Of a DNA stretch of 64,000 nucleotides, positions 54,669-64,000 are shown piece after piece. The translations under genes were made by a program, and so were the position numbers. This stretch comes from Rhyacophila brunnea (lineage: Eukaryota; Arthropoda; Insecta; Trichoptera; Rhyacophilidae). The notes beneath the pieces were generated by a model that ran no database searches, was not told where the DNA came from, and saw only the letters and a program-made list of their open reading frames with translations. Position 1 is the first letter of the stretch. Each line of letters opens with the position of its first letter. The stretch spans positions 1,736,001 through 1,800,000 of the forward strand of contig JAGYXB010000196.1 of assembly GCA_022495005.1 (NCBI GenBank), in the 5' to 3' direction.

Positions 54669-56346
54669 ATAGTCTGTACTGTATTATAAATCTTGATGAC
54701 GATTCCACAACGTTCTTAATGTGATTGAATTGGCAGCCATATAAAAATAATATTCTGTATTACTATGTATTCTGCACACCGAAAGATAGCAGCTATAAAA
54801 TTTTTACCATTTTCCATCTGTTTTCGTTTACATGTTTGTATCAATCACTAAAATTTAAATTTTAAAAATAACGTCGATTTTTCTAGTCTTTCTATGAAAA
54901 TGCAACTACAAGACGGCGTTAATGGGTACGCAGCAAAAATATAAGTACTAATTTTTATTTTATAGAAAAAGCCCACAGTTGCAAATTGTAAATTCATCTT
55001 AAATTTTTTTAATAGTTTTAAAATACTTGCGAATTGATTCTTTGGAAAACTTTGTCAATTATCCATTAATTTCAACATTTGTTTTACTTTGTCTTAATTT
55101 CCCACTAATTTCGTAATTGCTATAGAATGTCCATGACTGTAATAATAAATAATAAAAGCATAGATCTGTAGTAAGATGGCAATACCCAATATGTCCGTTT
55201 TTTTGGCAAATTGAGCTATGTATACCACCAGACTCGTCTAGGTGAGATCTACAAGCTGTCAAAATATGGTATGTCTAGGTCTTATATGTTCGGAGAAATA
55301 AGCTGTGTCAATATGTGATTTGTCCATTATTTGAATTTCTTAAGATGGAAAACTATGATATGTCAAGACGTGACTTATTTTGGCTTCCTACATTTTTACA
55401 CTTTTATCCTAGATAAAAATGCAATTTATGACATGTATGAAAATATATCATATTTGGTCATAATTTTTGTAATTCTCAATTTGGCAGAATACGATATGTC
55501 TCTAAACCTGTACTCACTACCCTGTAAAGGTACCCACAGCGAGAGAGGCTCCAGAGTTTAACGAGTTAGTAGATTTAGATCCAACCAGTGGTGATGTTTA
55601 CTGTAAAACAATTTTAAACTTTGTCTTTAGCGTTATACAATGTGATTAAACCTTAAAAACAACTTAAATATACAATAAACAACTATGTAACTTGATCAAT
55701 TACCGTGACATATCATATTTTGCCAGATATTTGGAAAATTTCAGCATTTTTTCTATAGATACCTTAATTTAAAAAATATTCCTCTCTAAACAACTATTTT
55801 ATACACATTTAACAATAAAATAAGGCTTTCAAAATTAAAACTGTGATTTTTCCGAGCCCATTAAAGTATAAAATTGCTCTCCTGAACAATTTAGAAAAAG
55901 GGACATATTGGGGATTGCCATATTTCTACAGAGATAATGTTTGGTCACCCTACTCAGACGTCATAGACAACTAGACATAATTCCCACACTATTGATATTT
56001 TATGTTGATAATGTTTGAGCTATGTATAACACCGAAAACTATTAATAACCAGAATAAATTGCTATAAATTAAATAAGTGAAATGTATTGCGACTAACTTA
56101 CAGGATATAAAATGAAACTACGATAGCAAGTGACCCTGAAGGCTGTGACTAACCTCACAAAAAGACAAAAGTGTGGGCTGTGACCACGATTTTGACATTC
56201 GAAACGAGAAAATAAGTAATTATTATCTAACTATCGCATTGCATCAGCCCAATAATTAGATTTATTGTATTTTACAGAAAGAAAACAATGTTCACGTTTT
56301 TGTCAACTTTGCTCCGACATAAAGACAGGAGAGAGAATCATTTTTT
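54669..56346. other. Unassigned; loose repeats of an atatgtc motif
   Basis: Between 55.18 and 55.9 kb, variants of ...tatgatatgtct recur at uneven spacing (about 55284, 55361, 55493; reverse at 55706). No frame or known repeat. The rest is AT-rich. Confidence 0.3.
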
Positions 56347-56820
56347 ACCACATTTTTATTAGCTCGTATTCTTATTTGTCCGGTACAGATTTTTTCTTGT
56401 GTAGTACATTTTTTTTCTTGTTTGTCCAAGATTTTTAACTAACTTCCCGACTAGCTAGAAATTTGAAACTTTTAGAATATATCAGAACACGACGACGATG
56501 CATTATTTTAATACTTTTGGCCATCTTTAAGCAGAATTGAATTAATTTTCAGTTAATTCTGTTTTGTATGGAAAGTTATTTCAGAAAAAAATCGTAAAAA
56601 GTAAAACACTATTATTGGTTGCTAAGAGGGTCCTAGCAATTAATTTATTAATATATAGTGCGTTACTATGGAAATCAATATGAAATGACATTTCATTATT
56701 CAGTATTTCTATCAAGTACATTTTTTTTGATCGTTTAAGCTAGCAAGTCAAGTTTATATGATTCAACAGAAAATTTAAAAACGTTGTAGATATAAAGTTC
56801 TTTTTGTCTTGTATTTATAT
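56347..56820 (+). mobile_element. Family A copy 7
   Basis: From ttaccacatttttattagct to gttctttttgtcttgtattt, in the standard order. Confidence 0.88.
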
Positions 56821-57004
56821 ATAATTATATGAAACGATGTTTTTCTGAAACTGGAGTCACTCTAGGCTTCAACATTGAATAATGAAATGAAAAGAAAAGA
56901 AAGTATTTTATGTGAAAAGAGCCCGTATTTAATAAATTTTCATCCAATTTTTACATTATTGTTTTAATTGTCACGGACATAACGATAGTATGTCAGTCTT
57001 TCTT

Positions 57005-57233
57005 TCGACCATGTCCGATCCTAATAGGATCATTATGGGCCTCCACAGAGTGGAGGTTTGTATTAACAGATTTTATTTTTACAAGAAATGGATGTCAGCC
57101 ACTTGCTCAACCTATTAAGTCCATACTCTGTCTCATACACAAATTGAAAAACAATGTGTACTTGCCAGACCGGGATTCCAGCCTGGGACCCTCGACACTA
57201 TAGACCGGCGCTTAAGCCGTGCCGCCATCGTGG
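57005..57233 (-). mobile_element. tRNA-derived SINE, copy 5
   Basis: Reverse-complement SINE. 3' end at tgtccgatcctaataggatc, body ggatgtcagccacttgctca, B box complement gggattccagcctgggac (one base changed), A-box side near cgcttaagccgtgccgcca. Confidence 0.75.
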
Positions 57234-57595
57234 GTGAATACATAATGCAATAATAATTATTCATTATTGCAAGCTGACAACACTTCAATATTGTCGTGTT
57301 TTGAAAACCAATATGTTTTTTATTGATATGTAGGTATGTTGGTACAGGCAACACCACTTCTCCTCGATTAATCATATTTAAAGATATGCTCCAAGTGACC
57401 GTCATATCTTGTTAACACGAACCGGTGTCCTGTTGCAAAATATACCTCAAAATTACCACACAGCACTCTACATTCTTCAGTTTTTCATTGTTAAATGGCA
57501 GAGGTGCCCAAGGATTAAAGCATTAATAAGCTAATTCGAAGTTTGTTGGTGTAAAAATATTTCAGAAACTCGTTGTCGTTAATTGGATATAACAA

Positions 57596-57917
57596 CAAGA
57601 AATGAAAATATAATTAATATTAAATTCTACAGGTTTTTAAAAGGTTTGGTCGATAGCTATTTCGGTTGTAACACTATTATCAAGACTATTTTTCAAAGTA
57701 TCAATAATATTACAATTAATAATAAGTATACAGAGTCATAATATTGTTTGAACGAATAAAAAAAATGTATTCTGTCTCTATTTATACGTATAGTATTTAA
57801 GTAAAGGCAAACGGCCTATCTGAATAGTCTTGATAATGGTTTTACAACCGAAATAGCTATCGACAAAACCTTTTAAAAACCTGTAGAATTTAATATTAAT
57901 TATATTTTCATTTCTTG
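57596..57917. mobile_element. Inverted-repeat element with 94-bp arms
   Basis: Arms 57596-57689 and 57824-57917 differ at about three positions and flank a 134-bp AT-rich spacer. The arms read caagaaatgaaaat... and ...tatcaagactat. No target duplication is evident and no second copy occurs in this window. Confidence 0.8.
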
Positions 57918-58112
57918 TAAAATGGAATTCTACCAAGTAAATGCTAACTCAATTAATGGATAAAACAATTTTATTACATAAACGCCTTGGGAGGTAAACT
58001 TTGCTATTGTGTTGACGTCTTCAGATACCTTGATAATAGATATACCTGGCTGGTTATATATAGCTGGCCAATCAGGGATGCCATATCAGTGGGAACCAGA
58101 ATACCTAGACTG

Positions 58113-58245
58113 GAATGAGGCCATAAAGAAAATGTGCTAAAGCACGTGGATAGATTTTCACCACAGGGCATTCCTAAAAAAGGGGGAAATGGAGAAAGTT
58201 CATTCCACCATCCCCACGTTCGGTGCCCTGGCTTGTAGAGTATCT
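58113..58245 (+). repeat. Family G copy 2
   Basis: Collinear with 22104-22240: tagattttcaccacagggca, ccccacgttcggtgccctgg. Confidence 0.55.
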
Positions 58246-58359
58246 TATTATTAAATTATTTAAATAGGGACCAAGACCTTACTGGACCGATGAGATAATT
58301 AATTGATTTTTACTGGGGGTAGAGTATATGCTTCATAACTTTTCACTCCGGCTCTAGGA

Positions 58360-59150
58360 TGACATTGATGTTATATGCAGACAGAAGGTGTTCATCCAGT
58401 AGTGGAACACTACGCTCTGACGCGGAGGTCAATTTTGAAGATACCATTCGGGTAATCCAATGTGCTCCATGCAGTGACGGCCCTAGACAAAATGCCGCCT
58501 CTAGGCAGTGCCAAAATGCCGCATTTTATTTTATTTTATACAGTATTTTTATCATCCCTTCATGGCTCCAATATCTGAGAAATGTGTTGTATGGATACAT
58601 TGCTTACAAGATATAGGTATACCACTAAATCTCACCATCTCTACTTCAATAGACAATATTGCGAGTCCACGGTTTCAGATACATTCAAAAATACACCTGA
58701 CAACTTTCAAAACTCGCGAGTGACTGGCAAAAATATTCGGATAAATTAACTAGGTAAGTATGTACCTACCGATAATTCAAATATAATTCGCAAATCTGCA
58801 CGTGTCATTGCTGGTCATCAAGAACATTACGTCCAAGGACAACGGAAGTAAACTAGACATCGCAAACCAGACAAAAAAATACAGTCCTGTTAAACCTTGT
58901 ATGTTAATTAATATCTACATTTTCTTTCACACCAGTGAGGTGATTTTTTTAATGGAAAGTTATTTCCGATATTATTACTCAGTTAAGGTAGATACCTATT
59001 TCTATATATTACACTTAATGGTTGAACTTGATTTGCTGCCCTTCGAGTAACTGCCGCCCCCAAGCGACGCTCAATATGCTTACCCCCACGGGACGTCACT
59101 GGCTCCATGCCAGTTTGGATATACATAATATTATATCAGATAAGTAGAAA
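58360..59150 (-). pseudogene. RTE-like ORF remnant split by element Q
   Basis: 58420-58471 and 59102-59118 join to a stretch (gaggtcaattttgaagatac, ccattcgg, tgtgctccatgccagtttgg) homologous to 17280-17340 inside the RTE-like remnant there. On the minus strand the reading NGIFKIDLRV parallels NSIFKSDLPL. The product is otherwise too worn to follow. Confidence 0.5.
58472..59101 (+). mobile_element. Element Q copy 3 (hAT type), 630 bp
   Basis: Ends cagtgacggccctagac and cccacgggacgtcactg are flanked by a perfect 8-bp duplication, gctccatg (58464-58471, 59102-59109). Subterminal gccgcctctaggcag and gccgcccccaagcgacgctc are shared with copies 1 and 2. Short plus-strand frames inside are not recognised. 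Confidence 0.9.
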
Positions 59151-59693
59151 ACAATCTTTCATTTAATACCTCTGGTTCGATGCTGGCGCTGTGGCGGACC
59201 TCTTAACATTGACCCACTAATCTGTGATTTGTTTTTTTTTCTGCAAGAGGTCCAATACTCCATGAATTAAATTGTTAAAAGTGCCACTTAATCGAGTTCC
59301 TTGCTACTGCACGACATAACTTAATGAACCAAAAACTACACTTAATAAAAGTATAATTTTTACAAGTCACATTTAGATACATTTATACAGAAAGCAACCA
59401 ACCCACAATTAAAAATTTATTATGGTAAATCATTAAAAAATATATACTTATATATTTTGCAATTATTTTTTTCAATTTTATCATATACATACCAAAATAA
59501 ATAATATGTATAGAAAAGTTTACAAAAAAAGCAGATTAAAATAATCCACAATTTTATATGTTATATTTTACCTACTCGTATTTGCTGTGGGTATTCATTT
59601 TATAATACTAAGTCTACAGAGTTCAAAGTAATAACACGCCTTTATACCAAAGTATCTAGCTTATTTTACCTACAATTTATTTATTATATCAAA
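59151..59693. other. Unassigned AT-rich stretch
   Basis: Nothing recognised. Confidence 0.35.
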
Positions 59694-60067
59694 ACACGGT
59701 GACAATGCATTCTTTTAATACTTTTAGCCATCTTTAAACAGAATTGAATTCATTTTCAGTTAATTCTGTTTTGTATGAAAAGTTATTTCGGAAAAAATCC
59801 GTAATCCAATCCACTATTATTGTTTGCTAAGGAGGTGTTCCTAGCAACTAAATTATTAATATATACGTGCGTTACTATGAAAATCAAAATGACATTTCAG
59901 TATTCTATATTTGTTTGTTTGTTGCAAAATAGCAAAAAAAATGATTTGATGACAATGGCCTTATTTGTCCTTAATTATTAATACATAGAATTATCAAGTT
60001 TATATGATTCAACAGAAAATTTAAAAACGTGGTATATAAAAAGTTCTTTTTATCTTGTAATTATTTA
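59694..60067 (+). mobile_element. Family A copy 8 (5'-truncated)
   Basis: Starts within the family at tatcaaaacacggtgacaat and runs to the complete right end aaaaacgtggtatataaaaa, then cttgtaattattt. About 90 bp of the left end are missing. Confidence 0.85.
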
Positions 60068-60109
60068 AAGATAGTTGAAGATTCGGTTAGTAATTGAAGT
60101 AGTAGGTAC

Positions 60110-60440
60110 CTACTTTGATTTAATAAACAAAAACCGATCGCCAATAGTAGCTTGATTTGGAAGAACGCTGATGAGCATGTATTAAAAGGCTAATAGTTAA
60201 AGTTTGTCGTCATTAGTAATATGTCAACTCGTAGCATCGTCGATAATGCGCGGATTGGGGCGTAAACCTAGGAGGTGCAGGTTCGATTCCTGCTGGGTGT
60301 CTTACTTTTTTCAAAAAGATTTTTTCATTTGGTTATAAATAATATATTTTCTCATAAGTGTTCAATACTTAGAAAGGTACATTCTTAAATCTTGTGAATT
60401 ATTCATTGAATAAAAGATATGGTTAATTAAAAATGTATTT
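60110..60440 (+). mobile_element. Family D copy 5
   Basis: Spacer ccgatcgccaatagtagctt and gaagaacgctgatgag, then a plus-strand tRNA-like core (B box ggttcgattcctgc, about 60280-60293), then the arm atattttctcataagtgttc and cttgtgaattattcattgaa. It is the mirror of copy 6, 0.5 kb away. Confidence 0.7.
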
Positions 60441-60945
60441 TTACTTTATGCAACTTTTCTGTTATGTGCGTTGGTTGTTTTCTGCAAACATAAGTAGGAT
60501 TATTACGAAATTTTGACCTAATATTAGTCTCCATTGTTTGCTCGCTCTAGGATCTGGTTACTAATAATAATTTATTAACCTATGACTTTTACATACTTAA
60601 TAAGTTAATTGTGTTTTCCAATTTTTAGGACAATAAAATAACTATGTCCATAGATAAGTACTTGACTTTCAAGGATTTTAGTGTAACTAATGGACTTTTT
60701 GACATAATTTAGTTATTTTTATCAAACAAATACTAGTTTTATTAATTGAGCTCTATCATACCAGACGAGTATTTCTTTTATAAAATCTGCCCAAGGATTA
60801 TTGGCAAAATTAATATTCCAGCTAAGATAAGAATATGCTTGTTTTCAGAAAAAAATCTAGATTTTTTAAAAATTAAAAAAAGATGTCCAAAAGCTAGCAC
60901 TTCAAACAAACATTGTCATAATTAAGAACATTGTACATACGAGTA
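60441..60945. other. Unassigned AT-rich stretch between two inverted D copies
   Basis: Nothing recognised. Confidence 0.35.
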
Positions 60946-61325
60946 CATAATTTTGAAAACACTTCTGAGAAAATATATTATCACCAATAGAAAAAATCTT
61001 TTTGAAAAAAGTAAGACCCGCACGAATTGAACCTGCATATCACGGGTATCGCGCCCATACACATAGACCACTATGCTAAAGGCGTCATATTTCATTGCAA
61101 CATATTTTAACTAATGGCTTTTAATACTCTCTGAAGCGCTTTTCAAATTGAGCTACTATTATTGGCGATCGGCTTTTTTATTCGTCATGGATCACTCCAC
61201 AATTTTTTGTTGCAACTTACTTGAACAATATTTCAAAATTATGTATGTTCAATAATAATTAGAATGTATCATTCTTAAATCTTTCGAATTATTCGTTGAA
61301 TATAAAAATAGTTAGTTAAGAACAT
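60946..61325 (-). mobile_element. Family D copy 6
   Basis: Left arm cataattttgaaaacacttc, minus-strand tRNA-like core at about 61015-61085 (gaattgaacctgc, ccactatgctaaagg), spacer ggcgatcggcttttttattc, right arm aaaattatgtatgttcaata to attattcgttgaatat. Confidence 0.7.
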
Positions 61326-61449
61326 TGTATTAATTTATGAATAAAAATATTTTAAGAATATTTTGTATCAATGTCAATATATTAAAAAAATATGTATGTT
61401 TAGGTTTGAAATCAAATATTTCCAACTGCGCATCTAGTCTGTACACAAG

Positions 61450-61888
61450 GATGCTATCGGTGGCTATCGAGGGTAGTTTAGCATATTTATGTATTGAGGC
61501 GGTTAATTTTTTTTTTTATTAGAATTATTAATAACCATATACTTGTTTTTCGTACAAGGTGGTTGTTAGTAGTTTTGAACAATCACAAACACCCAGGCTT
61601 TGAGAAAAACACATAAATGTTTTTGTCATGACCGGGAATCGAACCCAGAACTCTCGGGTAGAAGGCCAGCGCCTTACCCACTGCACCACGAGAGCCGCCT
61701 GAGGCGGTTAATTGTTACAATAAGTTAAACGTCTAAACTGTCAAAAAGTGATATGTTTTAACAGCACCTCTCTTGGCTGTGCTAAATTTTAGAGCGAGAT
61801 TGACAGTTTAGATGGCTAACTTATTGCAACAACTATAATACCCCTATACATAAATATGATAAACTACCCTTGATACCCGCCTATAGTA
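61450..61888. mobile_element. Family H copy 2: long-TIR MITE with a SINE in its left arm
   Basis: The left arm (tcgagggtagtttagcatat..., resuming after the SINE as gttacaataagttaa and gtctaaactgtca) is inverted on the right (tgacagtttagatggctaac, ttattgcaacaac, atgataaactacccttgata). The arms are about 90 bp with the SINE removed. Confidence 0.7.
61509..61699 (-). mobile_element. tRNA-derived SINE with poly(A) tail and 14-bp target duplication
   Basis: The minus strand starts ggcggctctcgtggtgcagt, has an A box (gtggtgcagtgggtaaggcg) and B box (gggttcgattcccgg), and ends in a poly(A) tail (T run at 61509-61518). It is flanked by a perfect duplication, tgaggcggttaatt (61495-61508 and 61700-61713). 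Clean flanks mean recent insertion. A relic of the same body is at 6.85 kb. Not a tRNA gene: the acceptor ends do not pair. Confidence 0.9.
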
Positions 61889-62214
61889 GCCTTGTGTATA
61901 GAATAGATGCGCTGATACTGTTTTGTGAATACCAACAAAATCACATCGACATATTCCTCGTGTTGCAGTCGCAACGAGTTAAGATATGCGACATGGTTTA
62001 TTTGTAACGCTACTGTGTCATCAGCTAAATATATTTTTTTTTATTTAAGTTGAAGAATGATATTGAGAGAATGTGGTTATCACTATCAGTTGTGATACTG
62101 GATAAACTGGCTTGTTGCCTTATTGACCTTGGACATGCATCTATTATAATATAGGGTTATCAAAAAGAGATAGTTACTCGTATATAAGTATATAATATAA
62201 ACTGAATTTTTTTC
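61889..62214. other. Unassigned stretch
   Basis: Nothing recognised. Confidence 0.35.
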
Positions 62215-63830
62215 TCAATATGTTGATTGTGTCACGAGCTGGATGGCATGTTGGAACATCTTGTCGGACCTACAGATCAAAATCATCTAATTCATACCGG
62301 AAAATATCAGTGATCATGTTTCTGTAGCGTTCTCCATTGGCAGTAACTGCATTGTCATTTTAAATGTCAAAAAGATACGGTCCAATTACACTTCCAGACT
62401 ATAAACCCAATGACATTAATATGGACGAAGCATCTGGAAAGTAAAATGACACTCACTTTGTGTCGGGTCTGCCGGATGGCGAAATTCATATTTTAATATC
62501 GGTATCCTACGCTCAAACGAACATTCTGCTTGCAAGCGGTCTGGCGACACCGCTGGGTCTGCCCATACAAAATTTCTGACTGTCAGGTTTCGACTCCGCC
62601 GTAATTATTGTGTTACAAAATGCCAATGTACCTAGTTAAAAATTGTAAAAAAAATCTACTAAACACTCCAAGAAAGATGGGATATCACTTTTCATGTCTT
62701 AGTGTTATTTATTATTGATAAAATGCCATTTTAAGATATTGATGAATGTTTATTCGATGCAATTGAATGACAGAAACCATTGGACAGACGCCTGTGATGC
62801 GTTGGGCTCACTTGCGTCTAATCTCCGAGAAGTCGTAAGTAATCGATAATCTGTTTCTAATGCAATGACACTAATACGCCATTACAATAAAGGTTATATT
62901 ACTATAATTTTAATATTTTATAATTTATTATGTATTGTACATTTATCTTGCTTATGATGATGTTAAAATTTATAGGGATAGTTTTTAAAAAATATGAAAA
63001 CAAGGGTAACTTATGTAATTAGCGTTAAACTTTACTGACGATTTGATAAGAAATTAGAAAAGATTGACATAACGTTGTTTGACTATCATGTAGCCGTAAA
63101 TGTAAAATAACGTTATCTAAAAAAAAAAAAAAACTTTTTTGTAGATAACGTTGTCTGACTTTAAGCACTCGAATTCTCGAAGCTTGTATCGCATAATGGA
63201 AACGGATACGTCATATGGTCACGTGACGTCTACCTATACATCTGTGAATGACTTTCATGCACAATTTCTCGTGCGCGCCGATATGAAGTGAGTTGTCCAT
63301 TTAATATGTCATTGTATAAACCACACTAAACTCTTTTTAAAATTTTTATGGATGTAAAGCTGTACCAAGAAAAGTATGTGAGTTTTTATTACTCAAAATG
63401 CAACAATTGTGCTTATTTACGAAGCCATTTAACCTAAAATGAGCTTCATCGCTGAAGATGATTGTTTTCATGACATAATGGGTACGTTTCAAGCTGCTCC
63501 CAATCCAAGCCCAGTATACAAAAAATTGTAACACCAATTAATAATGGTCATTCGGTTTAAGTTCTTGTGTTTACTGTATTTTACACGCATTCAAATGAAA
63601 ATCTTTATGGGTAATATTCCGTGTAGTGCCATAAGAAAGCCGACGTGCAAGTAATTGATTTTTCTGGATTTTCATCCACACTTTGATTTACAAAATCAAT
63701 ATTTTCAGTAGTACGTATTTTTAACATTGCAAACATTACCATTTGACTCGAATTTTTCTAATAAATTACGAAAATATCGATTATGACCATAAATTTCACG
63801 TAATCCCCGAAACGTAGCTAGAATTGTCGG
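62215..63830 (-). pseudogene. Tc1/mariner-IS630-type transposase, split by element L
   Basis: From 63828 downward the minus strand reads RGLREIYGHNRYFRNLLEKF and ESNGNVCNVKNT (N-terminal helix-turn-helix region), ENIDFVNQSVDENPEKSIT, then IIFSDEAHFRLNGFVNKHNC with the first catalytic Asp. Past the L insertion, 62399-62215 continues SGSVIGPYLFD, NAVTANGERYRNMITDIF and ELDDFDL, with RQD (second catalytic Asp) and TCHPARDTI. Joined at the 8-bp duplication the frame continues as expected for RVTVWCGLW-type sequence. Several stops and frameshifts are present independent of L, so the gene was decaying anyway. The third catalytic residue is not visible; the sequence ends early. Family A copy 9 abuts its 5' end. 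Confidence 0.75.
62408..63314 (-). mobile_element. Element L copy 2 (hAT type), 907 bp
   Basis: Ends caatgacattaatatggac and gtccatttaatatgtcattg are flanked by a perfect 8-bp duplication, tataaacc (62400-62407, 63315-63322). The left part holds the uninterrupted M site. Other parts (cattacaataaaggttatat, gtctacctatacat) match L copy 1 in reverse. The middle about 500 bp is not in copy 1. No transposase frame seen. Confidence 0.88.
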
Positions 63831-64000
63831 AAAATAATTACAAGATAAAAAAAACTTCTTATATTCTAAACGTTTTTAAATTTTCTATTGAATTATTATG
63901 CTCAATATGCTCAATATGCTCAAACTTGTACTTGATACGAAGTAAATAAAAAACAAACAAACAAATATAGAATACTGAAATGTCATTTTGATTTTCATAG
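63831..64000 (-). mobile_element. Family A copy 9 (runs off the window)
   Basis: Reverse-complement A, from aaaataattacaagataaaa through aaacgtttttaaattttc to gaatactgaaatgtcatttt at the edge. Confidence 0.85.
63899..63923. repeat. 9-bp minisatellite (tgctcaata) inside A copy 9
   Basis: Three near-perfect tandem units. A copy 1 has a single related gagcataataatt at the equivalent place, so this is a local expansion. Confidence 0.75.

Noticed and set aside
61620..61699. Candidate tRNA gene on the minus strand
   Set aside because: Target duplication and poly(A) tail prove retroposition, and the acceptor stem is absent.
1..64000. CRISPR array, operon or bacterial defence system
   Set aside because: No regularly spaced direct repeats or clustered prokaryotic genes. 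All evidence points to an animal nuclear genome.

Overview
This window is AT-rich intergenic DNA from an animal nuclear genome, most likely an insect. Three things support that. It has interstitial (TTAGG)n tracts, the usual insect telomere repeat. It has an R1-clade non-LTR retrotransposon together with RTE-like, CR1/Jockey-like and Tc1/mariner-like debris. It has a dense load of short TIR elements and tRNA-derived SINEs. A lepidopteran would fit best in my judgement, but the sequence does not settle the order. I found no intact host gene. Nearly all recognisable sequence is mobile-element DNA in nested layers.

Only one element is close to complete: an R1-clade retrotransposon on the minus strand (24574-29943). 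It has an intact ORF1 (gag-like, three zinc knuckles) and an ORF2 (endonuclease, reverse transcriptase, C-terminal Cys/His motif) that stays in one frame and is broken by just two stop codons. The ORFs overlap as ATGA. The element sits inside a copy of family A, flanked by TTAA.

I use letters for repeat families that recur in the window. A: about 465 bp, nine copies. B: about 400 bp without insertions, two copies. C: about 500 bp, 20-bp TIRs and a tRNA-like core, three copies. D: tRNA-like core with arms sharing one end sequence, seven or more copies. E/F: long-TIR elements, E carrying a conserved short ORF. H: long-TIR MITE. K, O, P, U, G: dispersed repeats. L, Q, N, R, S: hAT-type elements. 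M: 117-125 bp TTAA element. V: long-TIR element with palindromic arms. A further tRNA-SINE family has five copies, and a second SINE type has a poly(A) tail and a 14-bp target duplication.

Layout: 0-9 kb holds D, C, V, S, an R1 tail, H and F remnants. 9-11 kb holds Q with A inside, then P. 11-18 kb holds RTE-like and transposase fossils and D copies. 18-24 kb holds F/E, U, SINEs, A and retrotransposon tails. 24-30 kb holds the R1 element in A. 30-42 kb holds SINE, U, K, A, RT fragment, B with M, C, D with a hAT inside, B with A inside, and N with K inside. 45-49 kb holds Q with P inside, L with M inside, and a CR1/Jockey-like tail. 49-64 kb holds C, SINE, R, E, A (four copies), Q inside an RTE-like fossil, D, H with a SINE inside, and a Tc1/mariner-like transposase split by L.

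The most useful result is a set of filled and empty insertion sites inside one window (A in B, M in B, M in L, L in the transposase, Q in the RTE-like fossil). They fix element boundaries and give a relative order of insertion. All family assignments come from reading by eye; no database search was done.
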